64,000 nucleotides of DNA from NCBI RefSeq assembly GCF_900099825.1, contig NZ_LT629693.1, positions 4,413,001 through 4,477,000 of the forward strand, read 5' to 3'. The notes beneath the pieces are model-generated. The model was not told the origin of the DNA, did not search any database, and saw only the letters and a list, made by a program, of their open reading frames with translations. This stretch comes from Bradyrhizobium ottawaense. GTDB taxonomy: Bacteria > Pseudomonadota > Alphaproteobacteria > Rhizobiales > Xanthobacteraceae. Numbering within the stretch: the first letter of the stretch is position 1; every line of letters starts with the position of its first letter. Below are positions 42,540-51,400 of the stretch, piece after piece. A program made the translations under genes and the position numbers.

Positions 42540-43466
42540 TTACGCCGTCATATCGATCTTCCAGAGGCCTTCCTTGGCGAGCTGTTCGATCTCGGACATG
42601 ATGAGGGTCGCGATGGTGGTCGTCGCAATCGACGGCTGATCGGCGATCGGGGACGCCAGGATCAGTTCGCGCGACACCGGAGGATTGACGAGGGCGGCCA
42701 TCTCGAGCCGCTTCGCCGCCAGTTCGGCACGGATCGCCGACGGCGGCAACAGCGTATAGCCGAGGCCCTCTTCCATCAGGCTGATCTGGGCGCGGTAGGA
42801 ATCGGCCTCGATCATGGCGTTCAGCGTCAGCCGTTCCCGGGCGACGGCCTTCTCCAGCAACGCCCGCAGGCCGTGCGAAATGCTGGGCAGGATCAGCTTC
42901 TGCTTCACCAGCCACTTCAGGTCGACCTGCTTCTTGCGGTTCAGCCCCGATCCCGGCGGCCCCACCACGGCGATGGCCTCGCGGCCGATCGACTGGACCT
43001 GGAGATGCAGGTCGACGGCGGGGCCGTAGGTGATCGCAAGGTCCATCTCGCCGCGGTGCAGCCATTCGACCAGATGTCCGCCATAGCTCTCGACGATGCG
43101 CAGCGAGATATCGGGAAATTCCGCGATCACGCGGCGGGCGAACCGGCCGGAAAACACCGCGCTCACGGTCGGAACCAGGCCGAGGATGACACGGCCCGAC
43201 GGACTGCCCTTGGCCGACTGCAGATCGTCGCGGACCTGCTCGATCTGGCGGATGAGCCCGGTGGTGCGGTCGAGCAGCATGCGGCCCGCGCTGGTCAACA
43301 GCATGCCGCGCCCGTTGCGCACGAACAATTCGACACGCAGCTCATGCTCGAGCAGCTTGATGTGCCGGCTGAGCGCAGGTTGCGCGGACCGAAGCCGGTC
43401 CGCTGCCTTGCTGAGGCTGCCGAGTTCGGCCACGGCCCGGAAGGTGCGCAATTGTTTGAGGTCCAT
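42540..43466 (-). CDS. LysR-family transcriptional regulator
   Basis: 308 residues with an N-terminal wHTH (RTFRAVAELGSLSKAADRL, SAQPALSRHIKLLEHEL) and an effector domain beginning GRVILGLVPTVSAVFSG, similar to the Nac/CbbR-like group. It is convergent with the Bug receptor gene (22 bp between stops) and divergent from the rhodanese gene (start to start about 130 bp), so it could control either. The divergent geometry favours the rhodanese gene. Confidence 0.88.
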   Translation of the reverse strand: MDLKQLRTFRAVAELGSLSKAADRLRSAQPALSRHIKLLEHELRVELFVRNGRGMLLTSAGRMLLDRTTGLIRQIEQVRDDLQSAKGSPSGRVILGLVPTVSAVFSGRFARRVIAEFPDISLRIVESYGGHLVEWLHRGEMDLAITYGPAVDLHLQVQSIGREAIAVVGPPGSGLNRKKQVDLKWLVKQKLILPSISHGLRALLEKAVARERLTLNAMIEADSYRAQISLMEEGLGYTLLPPSAIRAELAAKRLEMAALVNPPVSRELILASPIADQPSIATTTIATLIMSEIEQLAKEGLWKIDMTA

Positions 43467-43594
43467 AGGCCCACCTTAAACACGCTTGCGCCGCGCTTTC
43501 AAACCTGACGGGAGTGCAATGCGATCCGGCGTGGCAGGTCAGCCGCGATGCTGCTATTCAGGTCTCAACGTTCCCGTTTCAGAAATCGGCCTTC

Positions 43595-44827
43595 ATGACC
43601 ATCCCCTCCGTCACGCCTTCGCAAATCCGCAGCGCCCTCTTGCTGCGCGAGGAAATCGCGCTGCTCGATGTCAGGCACGAAGCGGCCTTCGCGACGGGTC
43701 ATCCGCTGTTCGCCGCCAACATGGCGTCCGACCGGATCGAGCTGGAGGCTGCGGTCCGGCTGCCGCGCCAGGATGTGCCGATCGTGCTGTACGATGCCGG
43801 CGAGGGCCTGGTTGCCGCTGCGTCGGACCGGTTCAAGGCGCTGGGCTACACTAATATTCGTCAGCTCGAAGGCGGACTCGAAGGTTGGCGGCAGGCCGGC
43901 TTTGAGATTTTCGAGGACGTGAACTCCTACGCCAAGGCGTTCGGTGAACTGGTCGAACACCGGCGCCATACGCCCTCGCTGGTTGCGGACGAGGTTGCAG
44001 CGCTGATCGAGGCGAAAGCCAATATCCAAATTCTCGATGTTCGCCGCTTCGACGAATATACGACCATGAACATTCCGGGCTCAATCAGCGTGCCCGGCGC
44101 CGAACTGGTGCTGCGCGCCGGCCGCGCCGCACCGGATCCTGAAACCACCATCGTGGTGAATTGCGCCGGCCGTACCCGCTCGATCATCGGCACCCAGTCG
44201 CTGATCAATGCCGGCGTTGCCAACAAAGTGGTGGCGCTGCGCAACGGCACCATCGGCTGGACCCTGGCGAGCCAGCAGCTCGAGCATGGCTCTGACCGGC
44301 GCGGCGAGATCGGTGCGTTCAAGGGCGCCGAAGCCAATGCGCGCGATGTCGCCTATCGCGCCGGTGTTCGCCATATTGGCGTGGAAGAGATCACGGCGCT
44401 GCAGGCGCAGCGCAACCGTACGCTCTATCGCTTCGATGTGCGCGACGAAGCCGAACACACCGCGGGTCACCTCAAAGGCTTTCGCCATTACCCTGGCGGG
44501 CAACTGGTTCAGGAGATCGACATGGCCGCACCCGTGCGCGGCGCGCGCATCGTGCTGACGGATGACAGAAGTGTGCGCGCCGACATGACTGCGTCATGGC
44601 TCGCGCAAATGGGCTGGGACGTCTTCGTGTTCGACGGCGGCTACGACGGCGCGCTGGAAGTCGGGCCGCCGCTCGTGTTGCCGAAACCCGATCCGTCGCA
44701 TCGCTACCGGCGTCCCTACGAGGGCACCGACATCAACACATCGGCGATGCAGGCCTATCTCGATTGGGAATACGGCCTCGTCGATCAGCTCCGCCGCGAT
44801 GCGACGCACGGATTTTTCGTGATCTGA
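43595..44827 (+). CDS. Multidomain rhodanese-like sulfurtransferase
   Basis: 410 residues from ATG 43595. Three rhodanese modules are visible: residues about 5-115 (ALLDVRHEAAFATGHPLFAANM, active-site loop LYDAGEGLV with Asp in place of Cys), about 130-240 (ILDVRRFDEYTTMNIPGSIS, loop VVNCAGRTRSIIG with Cys) and about 275-370 (YRFDVRDEAEHTAGHLKGFR, loop LTDDRSVRADM with Asp). Only the middle module can carry a persulfide. Such proteins move sulfane sulfur. It lies about 400 bp upstream of the sulfonate operon, which fits sulfur metabolism. The ribosome site is weak. Confidence 0.87.
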   Translation: MTIPSVTPSQIRSALLLREEIALLDVRHEAAFATGHPLFAANMASDRIELEAAVRLPRQDVPIVLYDAGEGLVAAASDRFKALGYTNIRQLEGGLEGWRQAGFEIFEDVNSYAKAFGELVEHRRHTPSLVADEVAALIEAKANIQILDVRRFDEYTTMNIPGSISVPGAELVLRAGRAAPDPETTIVVNCAGRTRSIIGTQSLINAGVANKVVALRNGTIGWTLASQQLEHGSDRRGEIGAFKGAEANARDVAYRAGVRHIGVEEITALQAQRNRTLYRFDVRDEAEHTAGHLKGFRHYPGGQLVQEIDMAAPVRGARIVLTDDRSVRADMTASWLAQMGWDVFVFDGGYDGALEVGPPLVLPKPDPSHRYRRPYEGTDINTSAMQAYLDWEYGLVDQLRRDATHGFFVI

Positions 44828-45223
44828 CGCTGCATCCGCCGGCGCGCGGAATAGTTGACTGAATTGAAGCGCGCGCGAGCAAGGAATTTGTCCTCGCGGT
44901 CGGTCTACATGGCAGACACTGGTCGTTAGACTGCAAAGTGCTCACGCATGATGCAGTGATCGGCCAATGAGCGTTTGAGTCAGCAAAAATCGTTTCATCG
45001 TCGTGCCGCGCGAATGTGGAGATAATCCCTTCGATGCCAATGACATTCGAAATTCCATTTCATTGACGATTGCTGCATCGCGCCGCATCATTTGCACATC
45101 CAATTTGACGGCGCGAGTTCGCCGAACCGAAGTCTAACCACTCATCGCGACCCCGGGTTTCGGGACGCAGAGCCACGCGCTCTGCGTCAACGGGGGAGCC
45201 TTGCCCAACAAAAGGTATAAAAA
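44828..45223 (+). promoter_or_regulatory. Long leader/promoter region of the organosulfur operon with strong hairpin
   Basis: About 395 bp without a gene. The last 120 bp are structured: GGCG..CGCC around 45111-45124, CCCG..CGGG around 45152-45164, and a perfect 10-bp stem GACGCAGAGC/GCTCTGCGTC with a CACGC loop (45164-45188). A GGGGGAGCC stretch and AAAAGGTATAAAAA just before ATG 45224 follow. This layout suggests a 5' UTR regulatory RNA or attenuator. It does not match the SAM-I or SAM-II patterns I can recall, so no class is assigned. Confidence 0.5.
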
Positions 45224-46324
45224 ATGTCGAGACGAGACAGACCGGAGCCATCGTTGCTGGATCGCCGCGCCCTGCTGCGTGGCGGTGCCGCTGCGGCGTT
45301 GGCGCTGCCCGCCGGGGTGATCGGTGCGCAGGCTTTCCCGTTTCGCGCGACAACCCCCGACATCGATTTCTCGCAATTCCCGATCTGCAAGACGGCGTCG
45401 GACGCGCCGCCGCTGACCGGCGCACCGCGCAAGTTGAAACTGTCGTGGAACGCCGGCGCGGTCTGCCTCGCGCCGCTTCCGGTGGCGATCGATCAGGGAT
45501 TTTTCCAGAAGCACAATCTCGACGTCGAACTCGTCAATTACAGCGGCTCGACCGATCAGTTGCTGGAGGCGATCGCGACCGGCAAGTCGGATGCGGGTCT
45601 CGGCATGGCGCTGCGCTGGCTCAAGCCGCTGGAGCAGGGGTTTGACGTCAAGATCGCCGCCGGAACGCATGGCGGCTGCATGCGGGTGTTGACGCGCGCC
45701 AATTCCGGCGTCGACAAGCTCAGTGATCTCAAGGGCAAGATCGTCGCGGTCGGCGACCTCGCTGGACCCGACAAGAATTTTTTCTCGATCCAGCTCGCCA
45801 AGCTCGGCATCGATCCCAACAAGGACGTCGACTGGCGGCCCTATCCCGGCAATCTGCTGAACCTCGCGGTCGAGAAGGGCGAGGTGCAGGCGTTCCTGTC
45901 CTCCGATCCGCTCGCCTATCTCTGGCTCAAGGACAGTGCCTACAAGGAAGTCGCCTCCAATCTCGACGGCGAATACAAGGACAAGAGCTGCTGCATCGTC
46001 GGATTGCGCGGCAGCCTGGTGCGCGAGGAGCCGCAGGTGGCGCGCGCGATCACCCAGGCGCTGCTGGATGCCGCGATGTTCGTGTCGCAGAATCCGGAGA
46101 AGGCGGCGAAATCGTTCCAGCCCTATGCGCCGAAGGCCGCATCGCTGGCCGATCTCGAAGGCATGGTGCGCTACCACACCCATCATCACCATCCGGTCGG
46201 TGAAGTCCTCAAGCGCGAGCTGCAGGGCTATGCCGAGGACCTGAAGAAGGTCGCGGTATTCAAGCCCGGCACCGACACGGCGAAATTTGCGGAGCGAATC
46301 TATGTCGACGTATTCGGCGTCTAA
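45224..46324 (+). CDS. ABC transporter substrate-binding protein, aliphatic sulfonate/nitrate type (SsuA-like)
   Basis: 366 residues. A Tat-type signal is visible (RRDRP then LDRRALLRGGAAAALALPAG). The NMT1/SsuA fold follows: KLSWNAGAVCLAPLPVAIDQGFF, LEAIATGKSDAGLGMAL, LKGKIVAVGDLAGPDKNFFSIQL. The unusual HTHHHHP segment near residue 325 could bind metal. It leads an operon with permease, ATPase, a flavoprotein, an SsuD-like monooxygenase and a second binding protein, so an organosulfur ligand is likely. Confidence 0.87.
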   Translation: MSRRDRPEPSLLDRRALLRGGAAAALALPAGVIGAQAFPFRATTPDIDFSQFPICKTASDAPPLTGAPRKLKLSWNAGAVCLAPLPVAIDQGFFQKHNLDVELVNYSGSTDQLLEAIATGKSDAGLGMALRWLKPLEQGFDVKIAAGTHGGCMRVLTRANSGVDKLSDLKGKIVAVGDLAGPDKNFFSIQLAKLGIDPNKDVDWRPYPGNLLNLAVEKGEVQAFLSSDPLAYLWLKDSAYKEVASNLDGEYKDKSCCIVGLRGSLVREEPQVARAITQALLDAAMFVSQNPEKAAKSFQPYAPKAASLADLEGMVRYHTHHHHPVGEVLKRELQGYAEDLKKVAVFKPGTDTAKFAERIYVDVFGV

Positions 46325-47342
46325 GGCTGTCGCGATCGCGCAATCGGCGGAGGAAGGCGCGGCACTTTCGGGGCGGCCGCTGTTGCTGTCGGTTTCATTC
46401 CCGTCAGGCGGAATCGGCGTGTTCGCCAGCCTGGCATGGGTCGGCTTCGGGGTGGCGTGCCTGTGGTGGCCCGACATCGGTGACTGGTCGCGCACCCGGG
46501 AACTCGCGGTTGCCGCCTTCGTCCTGTCGGGCGCAATTTTCGTAATCACCTTGGCCGGCAGCCGACTCGGACGTTTCGACGCGGGCCTGCAGCGGCGTGC
46601 ACCGTGGTTGTTGGCGCTGGCGTTGTTCCTGACCCTGTGGGAAGTCGCGACCGCGAAGCTGGCGTGGCTGCCGTTGCCGTTTTTCCCGCCGCCGCAGTCC
46701 ATCATCGAAGTCTATACCGATGATCTGCCGAAACTGCTCGATAGCATCTTCGCCTCGGTCAAACTGCAGCTCGGCGGTTACGCCATCGGCGCGGCGGTCG
46801 GCTTCCTGACCGGTGTCTCGATCGGCTGGTCGCGCGGTGTCGGCTACTGGGTGCATCCGGTATTGCGGTTCATCGGACCGCTGCCGGCGACCGCCTGGCT
46901 GCCGATCGCCTTCTTCACGTTTCCGTCGAGCTGGAGCGCCAGCACGTTCCTGATCGCGCTTGCCACCGGCTTTCCGGTGACGGTGCTGACCTGGTCGGGC
47001 GTCGCAAGCGTCAGCAACGCCTATTACGACGTGGCGCGGACGCTGGGGGCCAAGCCGTCTTTCCTGGTGCTGAAGGTCGCGATCCCCGCAGCGCTGCCGC
47101 ACGTTTTCGTCGGCCTGTTCATGGGGCTCGGCTCCTCCTTTGCGATGCTTGTCGTGGCCGAAATGATCGGCGTGAAGGCCGGCCTCGGCTGGTACCTGCA
47201 ATGGGCGCAGGGCTGGGCGGCCTACGCCAACATGTATGCCGCGCTGATCGTGATGTCGCTGTTGTGCTCCGGTGCCATCACCCTGCTGTTCCGGGCGCGC
47301 GATCATCTGCTGGTCTGGCAGAAGGGAGTCGTCAAATGGTAG
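46302..47342 (+). CDS. ABC transporter permease, SsuC/TauC type
   Basis: 346 residues from ATG 46302, preceded by GGAG inside the end of the previous gene (23-bp overlap). Longer than SsuC (about 260) because of an N-terminal region with two extra hydrophobic segments (GVFASLAWVGFGVACLWW, LAVAAFVLSGAIFVITLAG). The BPD_transp_1 core includes LGGYAIGAAVGFLTGVSIG and the ATPase-coupling EAA-type loop YDVARTLGAKPSFLVLKVAIPAALP (core quoted ARTLGAKP). Forms the membrane channel for the SsuA-like binding protein. Confidence 0.88.
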   Translation: MSTYSASKAVAIAQSAEEGAALSGRPLLLSVSFPSGGIGVFASLAWVGFGVACLWWPDIGDWSRTRELAVAAFVLSGAIFVITLAGSRLGRFDAGLQRRAPWLLALALFLTLWEVATAKLAWLPLPFFPPPQSIIEVYTDDLPKLLDSIFASVKLQLGGYAIGAAVGFLTGVSIGWSRGVGYWVHPVLRFIGPLPATAWLPIAFFTFPSSWSASTFLIALATGFPVTVLTWSGVASVSNAYYDVARTLGAKPSFLVLKVAIPAALPHVFVGLFMGLGSSFAMLVVAEMIGVKAGLGWYLQWAQGWAAYANMYAALIVMSLLCSGAITLLFRARDHLLVWQKGVVKW

Positions 47343-48133
47343 CGCTCGCGCGGGCCGAACAGGCCACGCCGGATACGGTCGGCGCTTCGCTTGACGTCGA
47401 CCATGTCAGTCACGCCTTCGATATCGACGGCGCCGTGCTTCCGGTGCTCGACGACGTCAGTTTCGGCGTCAAGCCCGGCGAATTCGTCGCATTGCTCGGT
47501 CCGTCCGGCTGCGGCAAGTCGACCTTGCTGCGCCTGGTGGCGGGATTAGAACCGCCGCGCGCCGGTACGCTGCGCGAAGACGGCGATGCGATCACGGGGC
47601 CGTTTCCGTCAAGAGTGGTGGTGTTCCAGGATCCGACGCTGTTCCCATGGCGCACGGTCTGGCACAATGTCGCGCTCGGCCTTGAAGCGCAGGGCATTCT
47701 CAAATCGCAGCGCCATCGCGTCGATGCGGCGATCGATCTGGTCGGGCTGTCCGGGTTCCGGAACGCCTACCCGCATCAGCTTTCCGGCGGTATGGCACAG
47801 CGCGTCTCGCTGGCGCGGGCGCTGGTCAACGATCCCAGGATCCTGGTGCTCGACGAGCCGCTCGGCAAGCTCGATTCGTTGACGCGTATTTCCATGCAAA
47901 CCGAAATCCTGTCGCTGTGGCAGCGAACCGGCTTCACCGCGCTGCTGGTGACGCATGACGTCGAGGAAGCAGTGTTCCTCGCCAACCGCGTCATCGTTTT
48001 CAGCGACCGGCCGGCACGCATCAAGGCTGATATCGCGGTGGACCGCCCCTATCCGCGACATCGCGGCGATCCCTATCTCGCCGACCTCCGCCGCAACATT
48101 CTGGGATTGCTCGGATTGGATGCGACATGGTGA
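47336..48133 (+). CDS. ABC transporter ATPase, SsuB/TauB type
   Basis: 265 residues from ATG 47336, overlapping the permease stop. Walker A is GPSGCGKST, Q-loop VVFQDPTLFPWRTV (the FPW that is typical of nitrate/sulfonate/taurine ATPases), signature LSGGMAQRVSLARAL, Walker B ILVLDEPLGKLD and switch VTHDVEEAV. Provides energy for sulfonate-type uptake. Its stop overlaps the next ORF's ATG by 7 bp. Confidence 0.92.
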   Translation: MVALARAEQATPDTVGASLDVDHVSHAFDIDGAVLPVLDDVSFGVKPGEFVALLGPSGCGKSTLLRLVAGLEPPRAGTLREDGDAITGPFPSRVVVFQDPTLFPWRTVWHNVALGLEAQGILKSQRHRVDAAIDLVGLSGFRNAYPHQLSGGMAQRVSLARALVNDPRILVLDEPLGKLDSLTRISMQTEILSLWQRTGFTALLVTHDVEEAVFLANRVIVFSDRPARIKADIAVDRPYPRHRGDPYLADLRRNILGLLGLDATW

Positions 48134-49308
48134 ACGTTCAAGGTTCGCTGCGAAAGCCACCGGCAGCCGATGCAGCGCCGTCGGTCATCCCGTGCGCAAG
48201 GTTGCTCGCGTCCGAATTCGCAGCGCGGGCCGCCCAGCACGACCGCGACGCGAGTTTTCCGTTCGAGAATTTCACGCAACTGGCAGACGCGGGACTGCTC
48301 GCTCTGACGGTCTCTGCCGCGCTTGGCGGCGGTGGCGCCAATGCCAGCGAGGCCGCGCGCGTCATCAACATCATCGGCAAGGCCGATCCGTCGACGGCGC
48401 TGGTGCTGTCGATGCATTACATCCAGCACCTGGTGATGGCGCGAAGCGCGCGCTGGCCGGGCCGTCTGTCGCGGAAGTTGGCGCGCGAGACCGTCGAAGG
48501 CGTATCGCTGATCAACGCGCTGCGGGTCGAACCGGATCTCGGCTCGCCGTCGCGTGGCGGCCTGCCGGCGACAACAGCGCGAAAGACCGAGACCGGGTGG
48601 CGGCTAAGTGGCCGAAAGATCTATTCGACCGGCGCGCCGATCCTGAAATGGTACGCGGTGTGGGCGAAAACCGATGAGCCGGACGTACGTGTCGGCCTGT
48701 TTCTCGTCCCCGCCGGCCTGCCGGGGACGCGGATTGTCGAGACCTGGGATCACCTCGGCCTGCGCGCCAGCGGCAGCCATGACGTCGTGTTCGATGACGT
48801 CGTGTTTCCGCTCGATCACGAGATCGACGTTCGCAAGCCGGACGAATGGGGGATTCCGGATTTTACCCAGGCGACTATCCATGCGATCTTCGTGGCGGCG
48901 ATCTATGACGGCATCGCGCGCGCGGCGCGGGACTGGCTGGTCGAGTTCCTGAAAAGCCGCGTGCCGTCCAATCTCGGCGCGTCGCTGGCGACACTGCCAC
49001 GCGCGCAGGAGATCGTCGGCCGCATTGAGGCGCGCCTTGCGGTCAACGCGCGCCTGATCGAGAGCTTTGCCGGCGATTTCGACGATGGCGTCGAGTTGAG
49101 CGCATCGGAATCCAACATCATCAAGCTCACCGTGACCAATAACGCGGTCGCGGTGGTCGAGGACGCGCTGTCGCTGACCAGCAATCACGGCCTGACCCGC
49201 GCCAATCCGCTCGAACGGCACTATCGCGACGTGTTGTGCGGGCGTGTGCACACCCCGCAGGACGACGCCACGCGCCTCAACGCCGGCCGCCTCGCGCTCG
49301 GCATCTGA
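48127..49308 (+). CDS. Acyl-CoA-dehydrogenase-fold flavoprotein (SfnB/DszC-like)
   Basis: 393 residues. Acyl-CoA dehydrogenase superfamily: LADAGLLALTVSAALGGGGA, DPSTALVLSMHYIQHL, TGWRLSGRKIYSTGAPILKW (FAD-binding mid domain) and HLGLRASGSHDVVFDDV. It lacks the usual catalytic Glu context of beta-oxidation enzymes and resembles the SfnB, DszC and related flavin-dependent oxygenases found in sulfonate and sulfone pathways. It is embedded between the ATPase and an SsuD-like monooxygenase, which supports a desulfurisation role. The exact reaction is not known. Confidence 0.85.
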   Translation: MVNVQGSLRKPPAADAAPSVIPCARLLASEFAARAAQHDRDASFPFENFTQLADAGLLALTVSAALGGGGANASEAARVINIIGKADPSTALVLSMHYIQHLVMARSARWPGRLSRKLARETVEGVSLINALRVEPDLGSPSRGGLPATTARKTETGWRLSGRKIYSTGAPILKWYAVWAKTDEPDVRVGLFLVPAGLPGTRIVETWDHLGLRASGSHDVVFDDVVFPLDHEIDVRKPDEWGIPDFTQATIHAIFVAAIYDGIARAARDWLVEFLKSRVPSNLGASLATLPRAQEIVGRIEARLAVNARLIESFAGDFDDGVELSASESNIIKLTVTNNAVAVVEDALSLTSNHGLTRANPLERHYRDVLCGRVHTPQDDATRLNAGRLALGI

Positions 49309-49335
49309 CCTTCAATCGAAACTGGAGCCCATATC

Positions 49336-50436
49336 ATGTCAGTGGAATTCATCGGATATATCAGCAACAACAATTCGTCGGAGACCATCGTGCGCTCCGG
49401 CCCGGTGCTGGATCGCCACCATATCGAGACCGTCGCCAAGGCCCATGAGAATGCGGGCTTCGATCGGGTGCTGTTGGCGTTTCACTCCACCACGCCCGAT
49501 GGCTTGCAGGTCGGGCAGAACGTGCTTGGCGTCACCGACCGGCTTAATGTCCTGATCGCGCAACGGCCCGGCTTCACCGCGCCGACGCTGCTGGCGCGAC
49601 AGCTCGCGACCATCGACCAGTTCTCGGGCGGACGGGTTGCCTTGCACGTTATCACCGGCGGCAACGCGACCGAGTTGAGACAGGACGGCAATGTCCTTGA
49701 CGACAAGGACGAGCGCTATGCCCGCACCTCCGAATTCCTCGATGTTATCAGGGCCGAGTGGAGCTCGGACAAGCCGTTCAGCTATCGCGGCAAGTATTAT
49801 CAGGTCGAAAACGGATTTTCGCAGTTGAAGCCGTACCACAGCGCCGGCATTCCGATCTTCGTCGGCGGCGGATCCGATGCGGCGATCGAGGTTGCCGGCA
49901 AGCACGCCGATACCTTCGCGCTATGGGGCGAGTCCTATGCGCAGGTGCGCGATGTGACCTCACGGGTGCGAAACGTCGCCGCCAGGCACGGGCGGCCGAC
50001 GCCGCGGTTCAGCCTTTCGGTGCGGCCGATCCTCGCTGAGACCGAGGAGAAAGCCTGGGCAAAGGCAGAAGCCATTCTCGAGCGCGCCACCGCGCTGCAG
50101 GACAAGACCGGCTACCGCAAGCCGGCGGACGGACACGCGACCGCGGGCGCCCGGCGACTGCTCGCGCTGGCCGATCAGGGCACGCGGATCGACAAGCGGC
50201 TGTGGACCGAAATCGCCAAGCTCACCGGCGCCAACAGCAACACCACGGCCCTGGTCGGTACGCCCGAGCAGGTCGCCGAAGTATTCGGTGATTACTATGA
50301 TCTAGGCATCAGCCATTTCCTGATCCGCGGCTTCGATCCGCTGATCGACGCCATTGACTATGGACGGGAGCTGATTCCGCTGACGCGCAAGCTGATTGCC
50401 GCGCGCGGTGCGGCGAGGGGAGTCGCTGCGGAATGA
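49336..50436 (+). CDS. ssuD: FMNH2-dependent alkanesulfonate-type monooxygenase (SsuD-like, LLM class)
   Basis: 366 residues from ATG 49336 (GGAGCCC upstream). Luciferase-like monooxygenase of the SsuD group: FDRVLLAFHSTTPDGLQVGQ, NVLIAQRPGFTAPTLLARQ, GGRVALHVITGGNATELRQDGNVLDDKDERYAR (core HVITGG) and FSYRGKYYQVE. SsuD uses reduced FMN and O2 to split alkanesulfonates into aldehyde and sulfite. No ssuE flavin reductase gene is present in the window. Its stop overlaps the next gene by 4 bp. The symbol reflects family; substrate range is unknown. Confidence 0.86.
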   Translation: MSVEFIGYISNNNSSETIVRSGPVLDRHHIETVAKAHENAGFDRVLLAFHSTTPDGLQVGQNVLGVTDRLNVLIAQRPGFTAPTLLARQLATIDQFSGGRVALHVITGGNATELRQDGNVLDDKDERYARTSEFLDVIRAEWSSDKPFSYRGKYYQVENGFSQLKPYHSAGIPIFVGGGSDAAIEVAGKHADTFALWGESYAQVRDVTSRVRNVAARHGRPTPRFSLSVRPILAETEEKAWAKAEAILERATALQDKTGYRKPADGHATAGARRLLALADQGTRIDKRLWTEIAKLTGANSNTTALVGTPEQVAEVFGDYYDLGISHFLIRGFDPLIDAIDYGRELIPLTRKLIAARGAARGVAAE

Positions 50437-51374
50437 TACGCTTCATATTGGCGGCAGGTCTCCTGCTGGGTACGATCGTTTCGGCCGGCGCGCAGGGCTC
50501 ACTGCGTGTCGGCGATCAAAAAGGCAATTCGCAGGCCGTGATGGAAGCGGCCGGCGTGCTCAAGGACGTGCCCTACAAGATCGAGTGGAAGGAGTTTCCA
50601 GCCGCAGCCCCCTTGCTGGAGGCGCTCGGCGCGGGTGCGATCGACACCGGCCTCGTCGGCGATGCTCCCTTTACCTTCGCGGCGGCGGCCAATGTGCCGG
50701 TGAAGGCGATCGGCGCGGTCAGGCAGACCCGGGAAGGCCTCGCGATCCTGGTGCCGAAGCAGTCTGTTATTCGCGGCTTCGAGGATCTGAAAGGAAAGAA
50801 GATCGCGACCGGCCGCGGTTCGATCGGGCATCAGCTCATTCTGGCTGCGCTCGAATCGAAGGGTTGGTCCACGGCCGACGTGCAGATCGTGTTTCTCGCG
50901 CCATCGGATGCCAAGGTCGCCTATACTCAGGGCTCGGTCGACGCTTGGTCGACGTGGGAGCCCTATGTCAGCCAGGAAGAGGTGCTGTTCCAGTCGCGGC
51001 GCATCATCACGGCGGACGGGATTACGCCGGGCATCGGCTTTCAGGTCGCGACACCCAATGCGATCCGCGACAAGCGGCCGGAACTCGAGGACTTCCTTCG
51101 GCGGCTGACGGCGGCGCGGGCGTGGTCGCTGACCAATGTCGGCAGCTACGCGGAGACCTGGGGCAAGCTCATGGGCATTCCGACGGCGGTGCCGCTCAAT
51201 TGGCTGAGCCGCGCCAAAATCCGGATCGCACCGATCGACGACAGCGCTGTTGCGGACGAGCAGCAGACCATCGACCTGTATTTCAGGAATGGCCTGATCA
51301 AGCAGAAGCTCGATGCCGCCGCTATCCTGGATCGCTCGTTTTCCGGCGCGATCGGCAAGGGCGTGGGCCTCTGA
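50433..51374 (+). CDS. Second aliphatic-sulfonate-type substrate-binding protein (SsuA-like)
   Basis: 313 residues with Sec signal (FILAAGLLLGTIVSAGAQG). SsuA/TauA fold: LRVGDQKGNSQAVMEAAGVLK, YKIEWKEFPAAAPLLEALGAGAIDTGLVGDAPFTFAAAA (core LEALGAGAIDTGLVGD), DLKGKKIATGRGSIGHQL and VDAWSTWEPYVSQEE, all typical of sulfonate-binding SsuA. It is closer to classical SsuA than the operon's first binding protein. Coupled by 4 bp to the SsuD-like gene and last in the operon. Confidence 0.9.
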   Translation: MIRFILAAGLLLGTIVSAGAQGSLRVGDQKGNSQAVMEAAGVLKDVPYKIEWKEFPAAAPLLEALGAGAIDTGLVGDAPFTFAAAANVPVKAIGAVRQTREGLAILVPKQSVIRGFEDLKGKKIATGRGSIGHQLILAALESKGWSTADVQIVFLAPSDAKVAYTQGSVDAWSTWEPYVSQEEVLFQSRRIITADGITPGIGFQVATPNAIRDKRPELEDFLRRLTAARAWSLTNVGSYAETWGKLMGIPTAVPLNWLSRAKIRIAPIDDSAVADEQQTIDLYFRNGLIKQKLDAAAILDRSFSGAIGKGVGL

Positions 51375-51400
51375 AAGGACGGGGCCGTCGGGATGATGCT

